20,341 nt of DNA from Clostridia bacterium (GTDB taxonomy: Bacteria; Bacillota_A; Clostridia; Oscillospirales; CAG-272), in the NCBI GenBank assembly GCA_017542695.1, contig JAFXWT010000373.1:1-20341 (forward strand), written 5' to 3'. The translations under genes were made by a program, and so were the position numbers. Shown here in pieces: positions 15,145 through 20,341 of the stretch. The stretch's first letter is position 1. Every line of letters starts with the position of its first letter. The notes beneath the pieces were generated by a model, which saw only the letters and a list, made by a program, of their open reading frames with translations, was not told the DNA's origin and searched no databases.

Positions 15145-16392
15145 TTACTTAAACAGCGCAAGGAATATACCTGCGGCGACGGCTGAGCCGATAACGCCCG
15201 CGACGTTCGGTCCCATTGCGTGCATGAGAAGATAGTTGTCCGGGTTTTCCTCGCGTCCGACCTTCTGCGAAACGCGCGCCGCCATCGGCACCGCGGAAAC
15301 GCCCGCCGAACCGATAAGCGGATTGATCTTGCCCTTTGTCAGCCAGCACATGAGCTTGCCGCCGAGCAGACCTCCCATTGTCGAAACGCAGAACGCCGTG
15401 AGTCCGAGGGCGATGATGCCGAGCGTTCCCCAATCGAGGAAACTCGTTGCGTTCGCCGTTGCGCCGACGGAAATGCCGAGGAATATCGTCACGATGTTCA
15501 TCAGCTCGTTCTGCGCCGCCTTTGCGATGCGCTCGGTTTTACCCGAAACAGTAAGCAGATTGCCGAACATCAGGCACCCGATGAGCGGGAGCGCGTCGGG
15601 GAGCAAAAGTCCCACGACGAGAGTTACGATTATCGGAAACGCCACAAGCTCGAGCTTCGATACCGGGCGAAGCGCCTCCATCTTGATGGCGCGCTCTTTC
15701 TTCGTCGTGAGCAGACGCATGAACGGCGGCTGTATCATCGGGATGAGCGCCATATACGAATACGCCGCTATCGCTATGGCGCCGAGCAGGTGCGGCGCGA
15801 GCTGTCGCGTGACCTGTATCGCCGTCGGCCCGTCCGCGCCGCCGATAATGCCGATCGCCGCCGCCTCCTGCGTCGTGAATCCCATCATCAGTGCGCCGAA
15901 GAACGCCACGAACACGCCGAGCTGCGCCGTCGCGCCCATGAACATTCTCTTCGGATCGGCGATGAGCGGCGAGAAATCCGTCATCGCGCCGACGCCGATA
16001 AATATCAGGCACGGGTAAAGACCTGTCTTTACGCCGATATATAGTATATCAATCAGCCCGCCGTTTCCGATGGCGTAGCCGATTATGCTTTTGAGGTCGT
16101 GAGCAAGTATTTCCGTGCCGTCCGCGGCGAGCGCGCCCGTCGGCACGCCGTCGATGAACCAGCTCGAATGGAAGATGTTTGCGCCGGGAATGTTCGCAAG
16201 GAGCATACCGAACGCTATCGGTAGCAGGAGAAGCGGTTCAAATCCCTTTTTCACCGCGAGATAAACAAGTCCGGCGATAATGACGTACATGCCAAGCGTT
16301 TTTAACAGATACCCTACGTCGAAATTGCCCGCCGCGTCGGTGAACTTGAAAAGTCCGGTGTTCTCCCACAAATTTTTAAGTGCCTCGAGCAA
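15145..16392 (-). CDS. oadB: Na+-translocating decarboxylase beta subunit, UUG start
   Basis: The 415-residue, very hydrophobic protein is the OadB/MmdB/GcdB-type subunit. It decarboxylates carboxybiotin and couples this to export of Na+ across the membrane. Conserved features are DFSPLIADPKRMFMGATAQLG, the intramembrane GGADGPTAI with its essential Asp, the NLLTVSGKTERIAKAAQNEL loop, and the C-terminal SAVPMAARVSQKVG, HAMGPNVAGVIGSA. Length is normal (~375-435). The start is TTG at 16392-16390: the near-perfect ribosome binding site GGAGGTGAT at 16406-16398 ends 5 nt upstream, and no ATG is near. The beta subunit is shared by both carboxyltransferases of the operon. Confidence 0.96.
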   Translation of the reverse strand: MLEALKNLWENTGLFKFTDAAGNFDVGYLLKTLGMYVIIAGLVYLAVKKGFEPLLLLPIAFGMLLANIPGANIFHSSWFIDGVPTGALAADGTEILAHDLKSIIGYAIGNGGLIDILYIGVKTGLYPCLIFIGVGAMTDFSPLIADPKRMFMGATAQLGVFVAFFGALMMGFTTQEAAAIGIIGGADGPTAIQVTRQLAPHLLGAIAIAAYSYMALIPMIQPPFMRLLTTKKERAIKMEALRPVSKLELVAFPIIVTLVVGLLLPDALPLIGCLMFGNLLTVSGKTERIAKAAQNELMNIVTIFLGISVGATANATSFLDWGTLGIIALGLTAFCVSTMGGLLGGKLMCWLTKGKINPLIGSAGVSAVPMAARVSQKVGREENPDNYLLMHAMGPNVAGVIGSAVAAGIFLALFK

Positions 16393-16397
16393 AACGT

Positions 16398-16406
16398 ATC
16401 ACCTCC
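16398..16406 (-). promoter_or_regulatory. Strong ribosome binding site that fixes the oadB UUG start
   Basis: GGAGGTGAT is nearly a full match to the anti-Shine-Dalgarno sequence. It is followed by ACGTT and TTG, so a rare start codon is offset by a very strong site. Confidence 0.8.
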
Positions 16407-16425
16407 GTTGTGCGATCGCGTTTTG

Positions 16426-16791
16426 TCAGGCTATCGCGGCGAGAAGCTCGCCTGTTTGGAGAGATGAACCTTTTGCGGCTATGAACGTCACCTTGCCGTC
16501 AACGGGGGATGTGATCTCGTTTTCCATCTTCATCGCCTCGAGAACGCAAATAACGTCGCCGCGTTTGACGCTGTCGCCGACAGCGACGTTGACTTTGATC
16601 ACGTTGCCGGGCATCGGGGCGCTGACTTTCGTTCCCTCGGCGTTTGCCGCCGGTGCGGGCGATGCGGGAGCCGCCGCCTGCGCGGGAGCGGATGCGGGAG
16701 CCGCCGACTGTACGGGCGCCGCGCCCGTCGTATTTTCCTCGACCGTTACGTCGTAAACCTTACCGTTGACTGTTACAGTATATCTTTTCAT
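16426..16791 (-). CDS. Biotin carboxyl carrier protein of the decarboxylase
   Basis: The 121-residue protein carries biotin between the carboxyltransferases and the membrane beta subunit. It starts with MKRYTVTVNGKVYDVTVEE, has a flexible Ala/Pro linker (~24-50), and ends with a biotinyl domain: VSAPMPGNVIKVNVAVGDSV, then EAMKMEN with biotin on Lys88, and SPVDGKVTFI. Size and layout match MmdC, GcdC and the 1.3S subunit of transcarboxylase. The ATG has GGAGG 6 nt before it. It lies between the gamma and beta subunit genes. A biotin ligase is needed but is not in this window. Confidence 0.95.
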   Translation of the reverse strand: MKRYTVTVNGKVYDVTVEENTTGAAPVQSAAPASAPAQAAAPASPAPAANAEGTKVSAPMPGNVIKVNVAVGDSVKRGDVICVLEAMKMENEITSPVDGKVTFIAAKGSSLQTGELLAAIA

Positions 16792-16806
16792 TTCTATCCT
16801 CCGAAA

Positions 16807-17139
16807 TTATTTTATTCTTTTGAATGACACGACGCGAAGGGAAGACGGCGTTCTGCCGCTCCCGGACGCTATCGCCGCGATTATCGCCGCCACAATGTCG
16901 CCGTCGTCTTCTTCGACCGGATCGGGAGCGGGCGTCGCCGTTAATGCCTCGGCGGGCGCGGGAGATTTCTTTTTCTTCGCTTTTTTCTCTTTCGGCTTCT
17001 TGTTTGCGATCTTTTTGAAAAGCGGGATTAGCAAATAAAGAACCGCCATCAAAAGCGCGAGCACGCCGATAACTATCATTATTCCTATGCCGAGCGTGCG
17101 AAAACCTTCGCCGACGGCGTTTTCGATCATCAGTAGCAT
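16807..17139 (-). CDS. Na+-pump decarboxylase gamma/delta subunit (OadG family)
   Basis: The 110-residue protein has one N-terminal membrane helix (~15-41, LGIGIMIVIGVLALLMAVLYLLIPLF), a Lys-rich cytoplasmic stretch (KKIANKKPKEKKAKKKK), an Ala/Pro/acidic linker, and a conserved end, IVAAIIAAIASGSGRTPSSL. That end is the pattern seen in MmdD and some OadG proteins. These subunits assemble the peripheral carboxyltransferase onto the membrane beta subunit. AAGGAGG lies 4 nt before the ATG 17139, which is tight; the ATG at 17130 is a possible alternative. Ten nt separate it from the upstream carboxyltransferase gene. Confidence 0.9.
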   Translation of the reverse strand: MLLMIENAVGEGFRTLGIGIMIVIGVLALLMAVLYLLIPLFKKIANKKPKEKKAKKKKSPAPAEALTATPAPDPVEEDDGDIVAAIIAAIASGSGRTPSSLRVVSFKRIK

Positions 17140-17148
17140 AGAACCTCC

Positions 17149-18561
17149 TTAAAACGCGAGCATTTCAAGCGAGGCGGCTATCCTTGCACGAAGCTCGGAC
17201 GGGGCGATTATGTCGTCGATGTGTCCGCCCTTCGCCGCTTCGACGGGGGAGGCGAATTTCGCCGCCCAATCGGATGCGATTTCGGCTTTCTTCGACTCGT
17301 CGTCAACGCCGCCGAGGAACTCGATCGCTCTTTCGGGCGACATCGGCGCGATACAAGCCGAGTCGAGCGCAATCGCAACGTCGGCGCCGAGCGCCTTTGA
17401 GCCGAGCACGGTGTACGCCGTGCCGAACGCTTTTCCGAGTATGACCGTTATTTTCGGCGACAGCCCGCCGGTGTACGAGCAGGCGAGGTGCGCAAGCTTC
17501 TCTGTTACGTTCTTTTCCTCGACGTGATCTTTCTGCGGCACGCCGATCGTGTCGACGAGCGTCACGACGGGGATCTCGAATCCGGAGCACATATCGACGA
17601 AATCCGCCGCTTTTTCGATGGCGCACGGGCAGAGCGCGCCGCCCTTGATGGCGGGATCTGTTGCGACCACGCCGACGACGCGGGAGTTTATCGAAGCGAG
17701 CCCCGTCACCATGTGGCGCGCGTGGCCGCCTTTCAGCTCGATGAACGAGCCCTCGTCGGCGATCTGTGCGATAACGTCGCGGACCTCGTAGTTTTCGCTT
17801 GTGACAAGCGATGAGATCTCGCTCGCGCGGCTTGCGTCGTCTGTGTTTTCGATGAACGTTCCGAAGTAGGGAACGATCTTTTTCACAAGAGCGAAAGCGT
17901 CCGCCTCGCTCTCGACGGAGAATGTCGACGCGCCGCTCTGATAAAGGCGCGCGGGCGTGCCGATTTCTTTGTCCTCGCAGACGGAGGAGGGAACTATGTA
18001 AAGCGAGCCGTTATTTGTCGTTATGATAACGTCGAACATCCGCGCGATGACGGCGGAAGCGCCGCCGCACGGCCCCGCGACGACCGCGATCTGCGGGATC
18101 GCCGTCTTTGCCGCCGACGCTTTTTCCATTATTTTTCCGTATCCCGCGAGCGCGTCGACGCCCTCGAGGATTTTTGCGCCCGCGCTGTCAAACACGCCGA
18201 CGATCGGCGCTTCGGAGCGCAGTGCCATGTCGTAAATATCCGCGATCTTTTTCGCGTGCGCCTCGCCGAGCGCGCCCGAAAGACGCGAGAAGTCCTGCGA
18301 GAACGCATAGACGAGCGTGCCGTCGACCGCTCCGTATCCCGTCACTACCGGCTCGAAATCATCATTCGATCCGACGTCGAGCTCCGTGGTTTTGCGGCGC
18401 ACGTAAGCGCCGATCTCGACGAAAGTTCCTTCGTCGAAGAGAAGCTCCATTCTCGCGCGGGCAGTCAGCTTTCCGCAAGCGGCGAGCTTTTCTGCGCCTT
18501 CGCTCTGACGCTTTGCGAGCGCCTCACGAAGCTCTGCCGCGCTTTTGTAATTGTTAGCCAT
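17149..18561 (-). CDS. mmdA: Acyl-CoA carboxyltransferase (MmdA / 12S type)
   Basis: The 470-residue protein is a crotonase-fold carboxyltransferase that moves CO2 between methylmalonyl-CoA (or a similar acyl-CoA) and biotin. The N-terminal half has GKLTARARMELLFDEGTFVE, YAFSQDFSRLSGALGEAHA and AGPCGGASAV. The C-terminal half has ELKGGHARHMVTGLASINSRVVGVVA and the region VDTIGVPQ. It is somewhat shorter than the ~510 residues of typical MmdA/PccB. Another acyl-CoA, such as glutaconyl-CoA, is less likely because that subunit is longer. The ATG at 18561 is preferred over 18567, because AAAGGA would sit only two bases from the latter. First gene of a six-gene operon. Substrate is inferred from family only. 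Confidence 0.88.
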   Translation of the reverse strand: MANNYKSAAELREALAKRQSEGAEKLAACGKLTARARMELLFDEGTFVEIGAYVRRKTTELDVGSNDDFEPVVTGYGAVDGTLVYAFSQDFSRLSGALGEAHAKKIADIYDMALRSEAPIVGVFDSAGAKILEGVDALAGYGKIMEKASAAKTAIPQIAVVAGPCGGASAVIARMFDVIITTNNGSLYIVPSSVCEDKEIGTPARLYQSGASTFSVESEADAFALVKKIVPYFGTFIENTDDASRASEISSLVTSENYEVRDVIAQIADEGSFIELKGGHARHMVTGLASINSRVVGVVATDPAIKGGALCPCAIEKAADFVDMCSGFEIPVVTLVDTIGVPQKDHVEEKNVTEKLAHLACSYTGGLSPKITVILGKAFGTAYTVLGSKALGADVAIALDSACIAPMSPERAIEFLGGVDDESKKAEIASDWAAKFASPVEAAKGGHIDDIIAPSELRARIAASLEMLAF

Positions 18562-18568
18562 ATTCATG

Positions 18569-18615
18569 TCCTTTCCGGGCGTTTTTAGCCCGATTTATGT
18601 AACGGAGATCGGGGC
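18569..18615 (-). promoter_or_regulatory. Leader with two competing hairpins before the decarboxylase operon
   Basis: On the minus strand GCCCCGAT (18615-18608) can pair with ATCGGGC (18594-18588). The same CGGGC can pair instead with GCCCG (18580-18576), forming a hairpin that ends two bases before the AAAGGA ribosome binding site (18574-18569). The two folds exclude each other, a layout seen in leader regulation. No known riboswitch was recognised. Confidence 0.4.
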
Positions 18616-18663
18616 TTGCTTAATTCGACCCCATTCCCCCCCATTATATTTTATCTATTTTCG

Positions 18664-18692
18664 ATTATATCATAAGGAGGAATAAAAAGCAA
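18664..18692 (-). promoter_or_regulatory. Sigma-A promoter of the decarboxylase operon
   Basis: On the minus strand -35 TTGCTT (18692-18687), 17 nt, then a perfect -10 TATAAT (18669-18664) with the TG extension. The leader is about 95 nt and holds a G7 tract and the competing hairpins. Confidence 0.85.
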
Positions 18693-18792
18693 GGGAAATT
18701 GCACTTTTTCTTTGTTTTCTTTTCAAAAAAACTTTTTTGCCTTTTTTTCTTTATGTATCTTTGTACTTTTCTTGCTTTTGCAAGATATGAGA

Positions 18793-18909
18793 GCCCGGCG
18801 TTCGTTCTTCGCGTCGGGGAACCTCCCTCTGCCGAATCGCTCGTTGAATATACCCGCATCGTCGTCCGCACACTGACCGTAGGGGCGACCATCGGTCGTC
18901 CGAAAAATT
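18793..18909. repeat. Repeat-like GC-rich segment with the GGGCGACC palindrome
   Basis: This stretch of the 18562-18977 gap is clearly richer in GC than its flanks and contains no credible gene. It ends in GTAGGGGCGACCATCGGTCG and TCCG, which resembles the palindromes at 2269 and 12659. Sequences of this type recur between genes in Clostridia. It may be the remnant of a small dispersed element. The A/T tract at 18700-18770 next to it holds nothing I can name except a small CTTGC-TTTT-GCAAG hairpin. Confidence 0.45.
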
Positions 18910-18930
18910 TTTCCGTTTGGAGAAAACTAT

Positions 18931-18960
18931 AAAAAAGCCGTGCGGCGCACGGCTTTTTTT
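18931..18960 (-). terminator. Intrinsic terminator of ackA
   Basis: AAAAAAGCCGTGC-GGC-GCACGGCTTTTTTT, 13-bp stem, symmetric, 18 nt after the minus-strand stop of ackA. Confidence 0.93.
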
Positions 18961-18964
18961 GATG

Positions 18965-18980
18965 TTATACACTTGTATTA
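18965..18980. repeat. TTATAC-N4-GTATAA palindrome, copy 5 (one mismatch), over the ackA stop codon
   Basis: TTATACACTTGTATTA matches 11 of 12 fixed positions. On the minus strand its first three bases are the ackA TAA stop, and the terminator follows a few bases later. Confidence 0.7.
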
Positions 18981-20189
18981 TTTTGCAAGTCCGTTTACGA
19001 TCGCTTCCGTGTCGGACGCGATGACGAGTTCTTCATTGGTCGGAATGACGAACACTTTGACCTTCGAGTTCTTCGTCGAAAGCTCGACGATGTTCGGCTG
19101 TCTCCATGTTTTTTTGTTCAGCTCAAGGTCGATCTCGATGCCGTAAAATTCCATGTCCTTGCATACTCTCTCGCGGAGCTCGGGGCAATTTTCGCCCATG
19201 CCCGCGGTGAACACGATCGCGTCAAGTCCGTTCATCGCCGCGGCGTAAGCGCCGATATACTTCTTGATCTGATATGCCTGAACGTCGGCGGCGAGCTTGC
19301 AGCGCGCGTCGCCGTCAAGAATGCCCTGCTCGATGTCACGGCTGTCGGAATACTGTCCGGTCACGCCGAGGAAGCCGCATTTTTTGTTCATGAAATCGCT
19401 CATTTCATCAGGCGTGAAACCTTCTTTTTTCATGATGAAAGTGACGACCGCGGGGTCGATCGAGCCGCAGCGCGTGCCCATTTCAAGACCGTCGAGGGGC
19501 GTAAAGCCCATCGTCGTGTCGATGCACTTGCCGCCCATGACGGCGGAGATCGACGAACCGTTGCCGATGTGGCAGGTGACGATCTTCGTCTGTGCCGCCG
19601 GCTTGTCGAGAAGCTTTATCATCTCCGCGGAAACGAATCTGTGCGACGTTCCGTGGAAGCCGTATTTGCGTATGCCGTATTTCTCGCTCATCTTATACGG
19701 GAGCGGATACGTGTATGCCTCGGCGGGCATTGTCTGATGGAACGCCGTGTCGAATACCGCGACCTGCGGCACGTCGGGCATTACCGCTTTGCATCCCTGA
19801 ATTCCCATGATGCTCGCGGGCGTATGGAGCGGCGCGAAATCACGGCAGAGCTCGAGCTTCTGCATTACTTCGTCGGTTATCAGCGTGCTCTCGGAGAAGA
19901 ACTGTCCGCCGTGTACTATTCTGTGACCGACGGCGGCGATCTCCTTCATGTCGGAAATACAGCCGTTTTCTTTATCCGTCAGCATTTCGACGACGATCTT
20001 CGTCGCTACCGAGTGGTTCGGCATCGGCAATTCGCGGACGATCTTCGTCCCGTCCGATTTCTTGTGTTCGATCTTCCCGTCGATGCCTATGCGTTCGCAC
20101 ATGCCTTTTGCGACGATATCCTTTTTGACCGTGTCAAAAAGCTGGTATTTGAGAGATGAGCTTCCGGCGTTTACTACAAGTACGTACAT
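18978..20189 (-). CDS. ackA: Acetate kinase
   Basis: Acetate kinase converts acetyl phosphate and ADP to acetate and ATP, the final ATP-forming step of acetate fermentation. The 403-residue length is typical. Conserved features are VLVVNAGSSSLKYQLF (Asn7), VGHRIVHGG (Arg91 region), VAVFDTAFHQTMP with the catalytic Asp, YGIRKYGFHGTSHRFVS with catalytic His, CHIGNGSSISAV, TRCGSIDPAV, and the C-terminal IPTNEELVIASD with the magnesium-binding Glu. The ATG has GGAGG 10 nt upstream. It forms a single-gene end of a transcript; pta, its usual partner, is not in the window and may lie beyond the right edge. Confidence 0.98.
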   Translation of the reverse strand: MYVLVVNAGSSSLKYQLFDTVKKDIVAKGMCERIGIDGKIEHKKSDGTKIVRELPMPNHSVATKIVVEMLTDKENGCISDMKEIAAVGHRIVHGGQFFSESTLITDEVMQKLELCRDFAPLHTPASIMGIQGCKAVMPDVPQVAVFDTAFHQTMPAEAYTYPLPYKMSEKYGIRKYGFHGTSHRFVSAEMIKLLDKPAAQTKIVTCHIGNGSSISAVMGGKCIDTTMGFTPLDGLEMGTRCGSIDPAVVTFIMKKEGFTPDEMSDFMNKKCGFLGVTGQYSDSRDIEQGILDGDARCKLAADVQAYQIKKYIGAYAAAMNGLDAIVFTAGMGENCPELRERVCKDMEFYGIEIDLELNKKTWRQPNIVELSTKNSKVKVFVIPTNEELVIASDTEAIVNGLAK

Positions 20190-20231
20190 TAAAATGTGTC
20201 CTCCGTGGATTAAAATTTGTTTTTATTATGA

Positions 20232-20245
20232 GCCGACGCGTCGGC
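20232..20245. repeat. 14-bp GC palindrome in the ackA leader
   Basis: GCCGACGCGTCGGC is perfectly palindromic and stands alone in AT-rich sequence 43 nt before the ackA start. It could be an operator or a small RNA hairpin. Upstream at 20265-20288 a second inverted repeat, AAAATCAA-N8-TTGATTTT, is followed on the minus strand by a T run and resembles a weak terminator. Confidence 0.5.
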
Positions 20246-20323
20246 AAATGTTTATCGGATGGGAAAAATCAAAACACGTCTTGATTTTATTTTTCATTTG
20301 CGGTAAAATATCCATACATACTT

Positions 20324-20329
20324 ATTATA
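20324..20329 (-). promoter_or_regulatory. Probable -10 box of an ackA promoter, -35 outside the window
   Basis: On the minus strand a perfect TATAAT preceded by TG lies about 135 nt upstream of the ackA start. The -35 would be beyond position 20341, so it cannot be checked here. Confidence 0.45.
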
Positions 20330-20341
20330 CAATCATGCGGA

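Noticed and set aside
15220..16044. Long plus-strand frames (274 and 260 residues) opposite oadB
   Set aside because: Composition follows the antisense of hydrophobic oadB; no ribosome binding site and no domain.
18562..18567. ATG at 18567 as the start of the MmdA-like gene
   Set aside because: The AAAGGA site would be only about two bases away; the ATG at 18561 has normal spacing.
18699..18932. 77-residue plus-strand frame ending in TVGATIGRP
   Set aside because: It runs through a T-rich tract and the palindromic repeat, and no ribosome binding site was seen. It looks like translation of a non-coding repeat.

Overview
The window looks like a chromosomal segment from an anaerobic, fermentative Clostridia member (Bacillota, Oscillospiraceae/Christensenellales-like), probably from a metagenome. 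The evidence is the rplU-prp-rpmA order with a cleavable N-terminal extension on L27, strong GGAGG ribosome binding sites, textbook sigma-A promoters (TTGACA-N17-TATAAT), a biotin-dependent Na+-pumping decarboxylase operon, acetate kinase, a small rubredoxin, and moderately GC-rich genes separated by AT-rich gaps full of hairpin terminators. No transposase, integrase, phage gene or CRISPR array was seen.

Layout. 1-2251 (+): the left edge is an in-frame chimera of a miaA fragment and the 3' part of atpG, followed by intact atpD and a short atpC; the miaA piece is probably an assembly join. 2428-3592 (+): rplU, prp and rpmA, with their own promoter and terminator. 3610-6434 (-): a small lipoprotein with an apparent AUA start, a membrane-anchored seven-repeat RCC1-like protein, and a secreted SGNH-like protein; the last two form an operon. 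6485-7711 (-): a membrane-bound XRE regulator and tRNA-Arg(ACG). 7735-9930 (-): a membrane GGDEF-EAL protein with a dead GGDEF motif and an intact-looking EAL domain. 10079-12635 (+): rubredoxin, then an AMP-forming acyl ligase with its own acyl carrier protein. 12696-18692 (-): one operon of MmdA-like carboxyltransferase, gamma subunit, biotin carrier, OadB, OadA-like carboxyltransferase and a PAS/degenerate-kinase protein. 18931-20329 (-): ackA.

How the parts fit. The decarboxylase operon encodes both an acyl-CoA-type (12S/MmdA) and a 2-oxoacid-type (5S/OadA) carboxyltransferase with a single biotin carrier and a single Na+-translocating beta subunit. It could run as a transcarboxylase (oxaloacetate + propionyl-CoA to pyruvate + methylmalonyl-CoA) and/or as a Na+ pump. 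With acetate kinase and ATP synthase nearby, this fits fermentative energy conservation.

The most notable unexplained signal is a palindrome, TTATAC-N4-GTATAA, found five times (three perfect, two near-perfect) and only between genes. Three copies sit directly beside a GC-rich terminator hairpin in the same orientation, and two overlap or follow the promoter of the SGNH gene. Its function is unknown. Everything here comes from reading the sequence; no database search was run.
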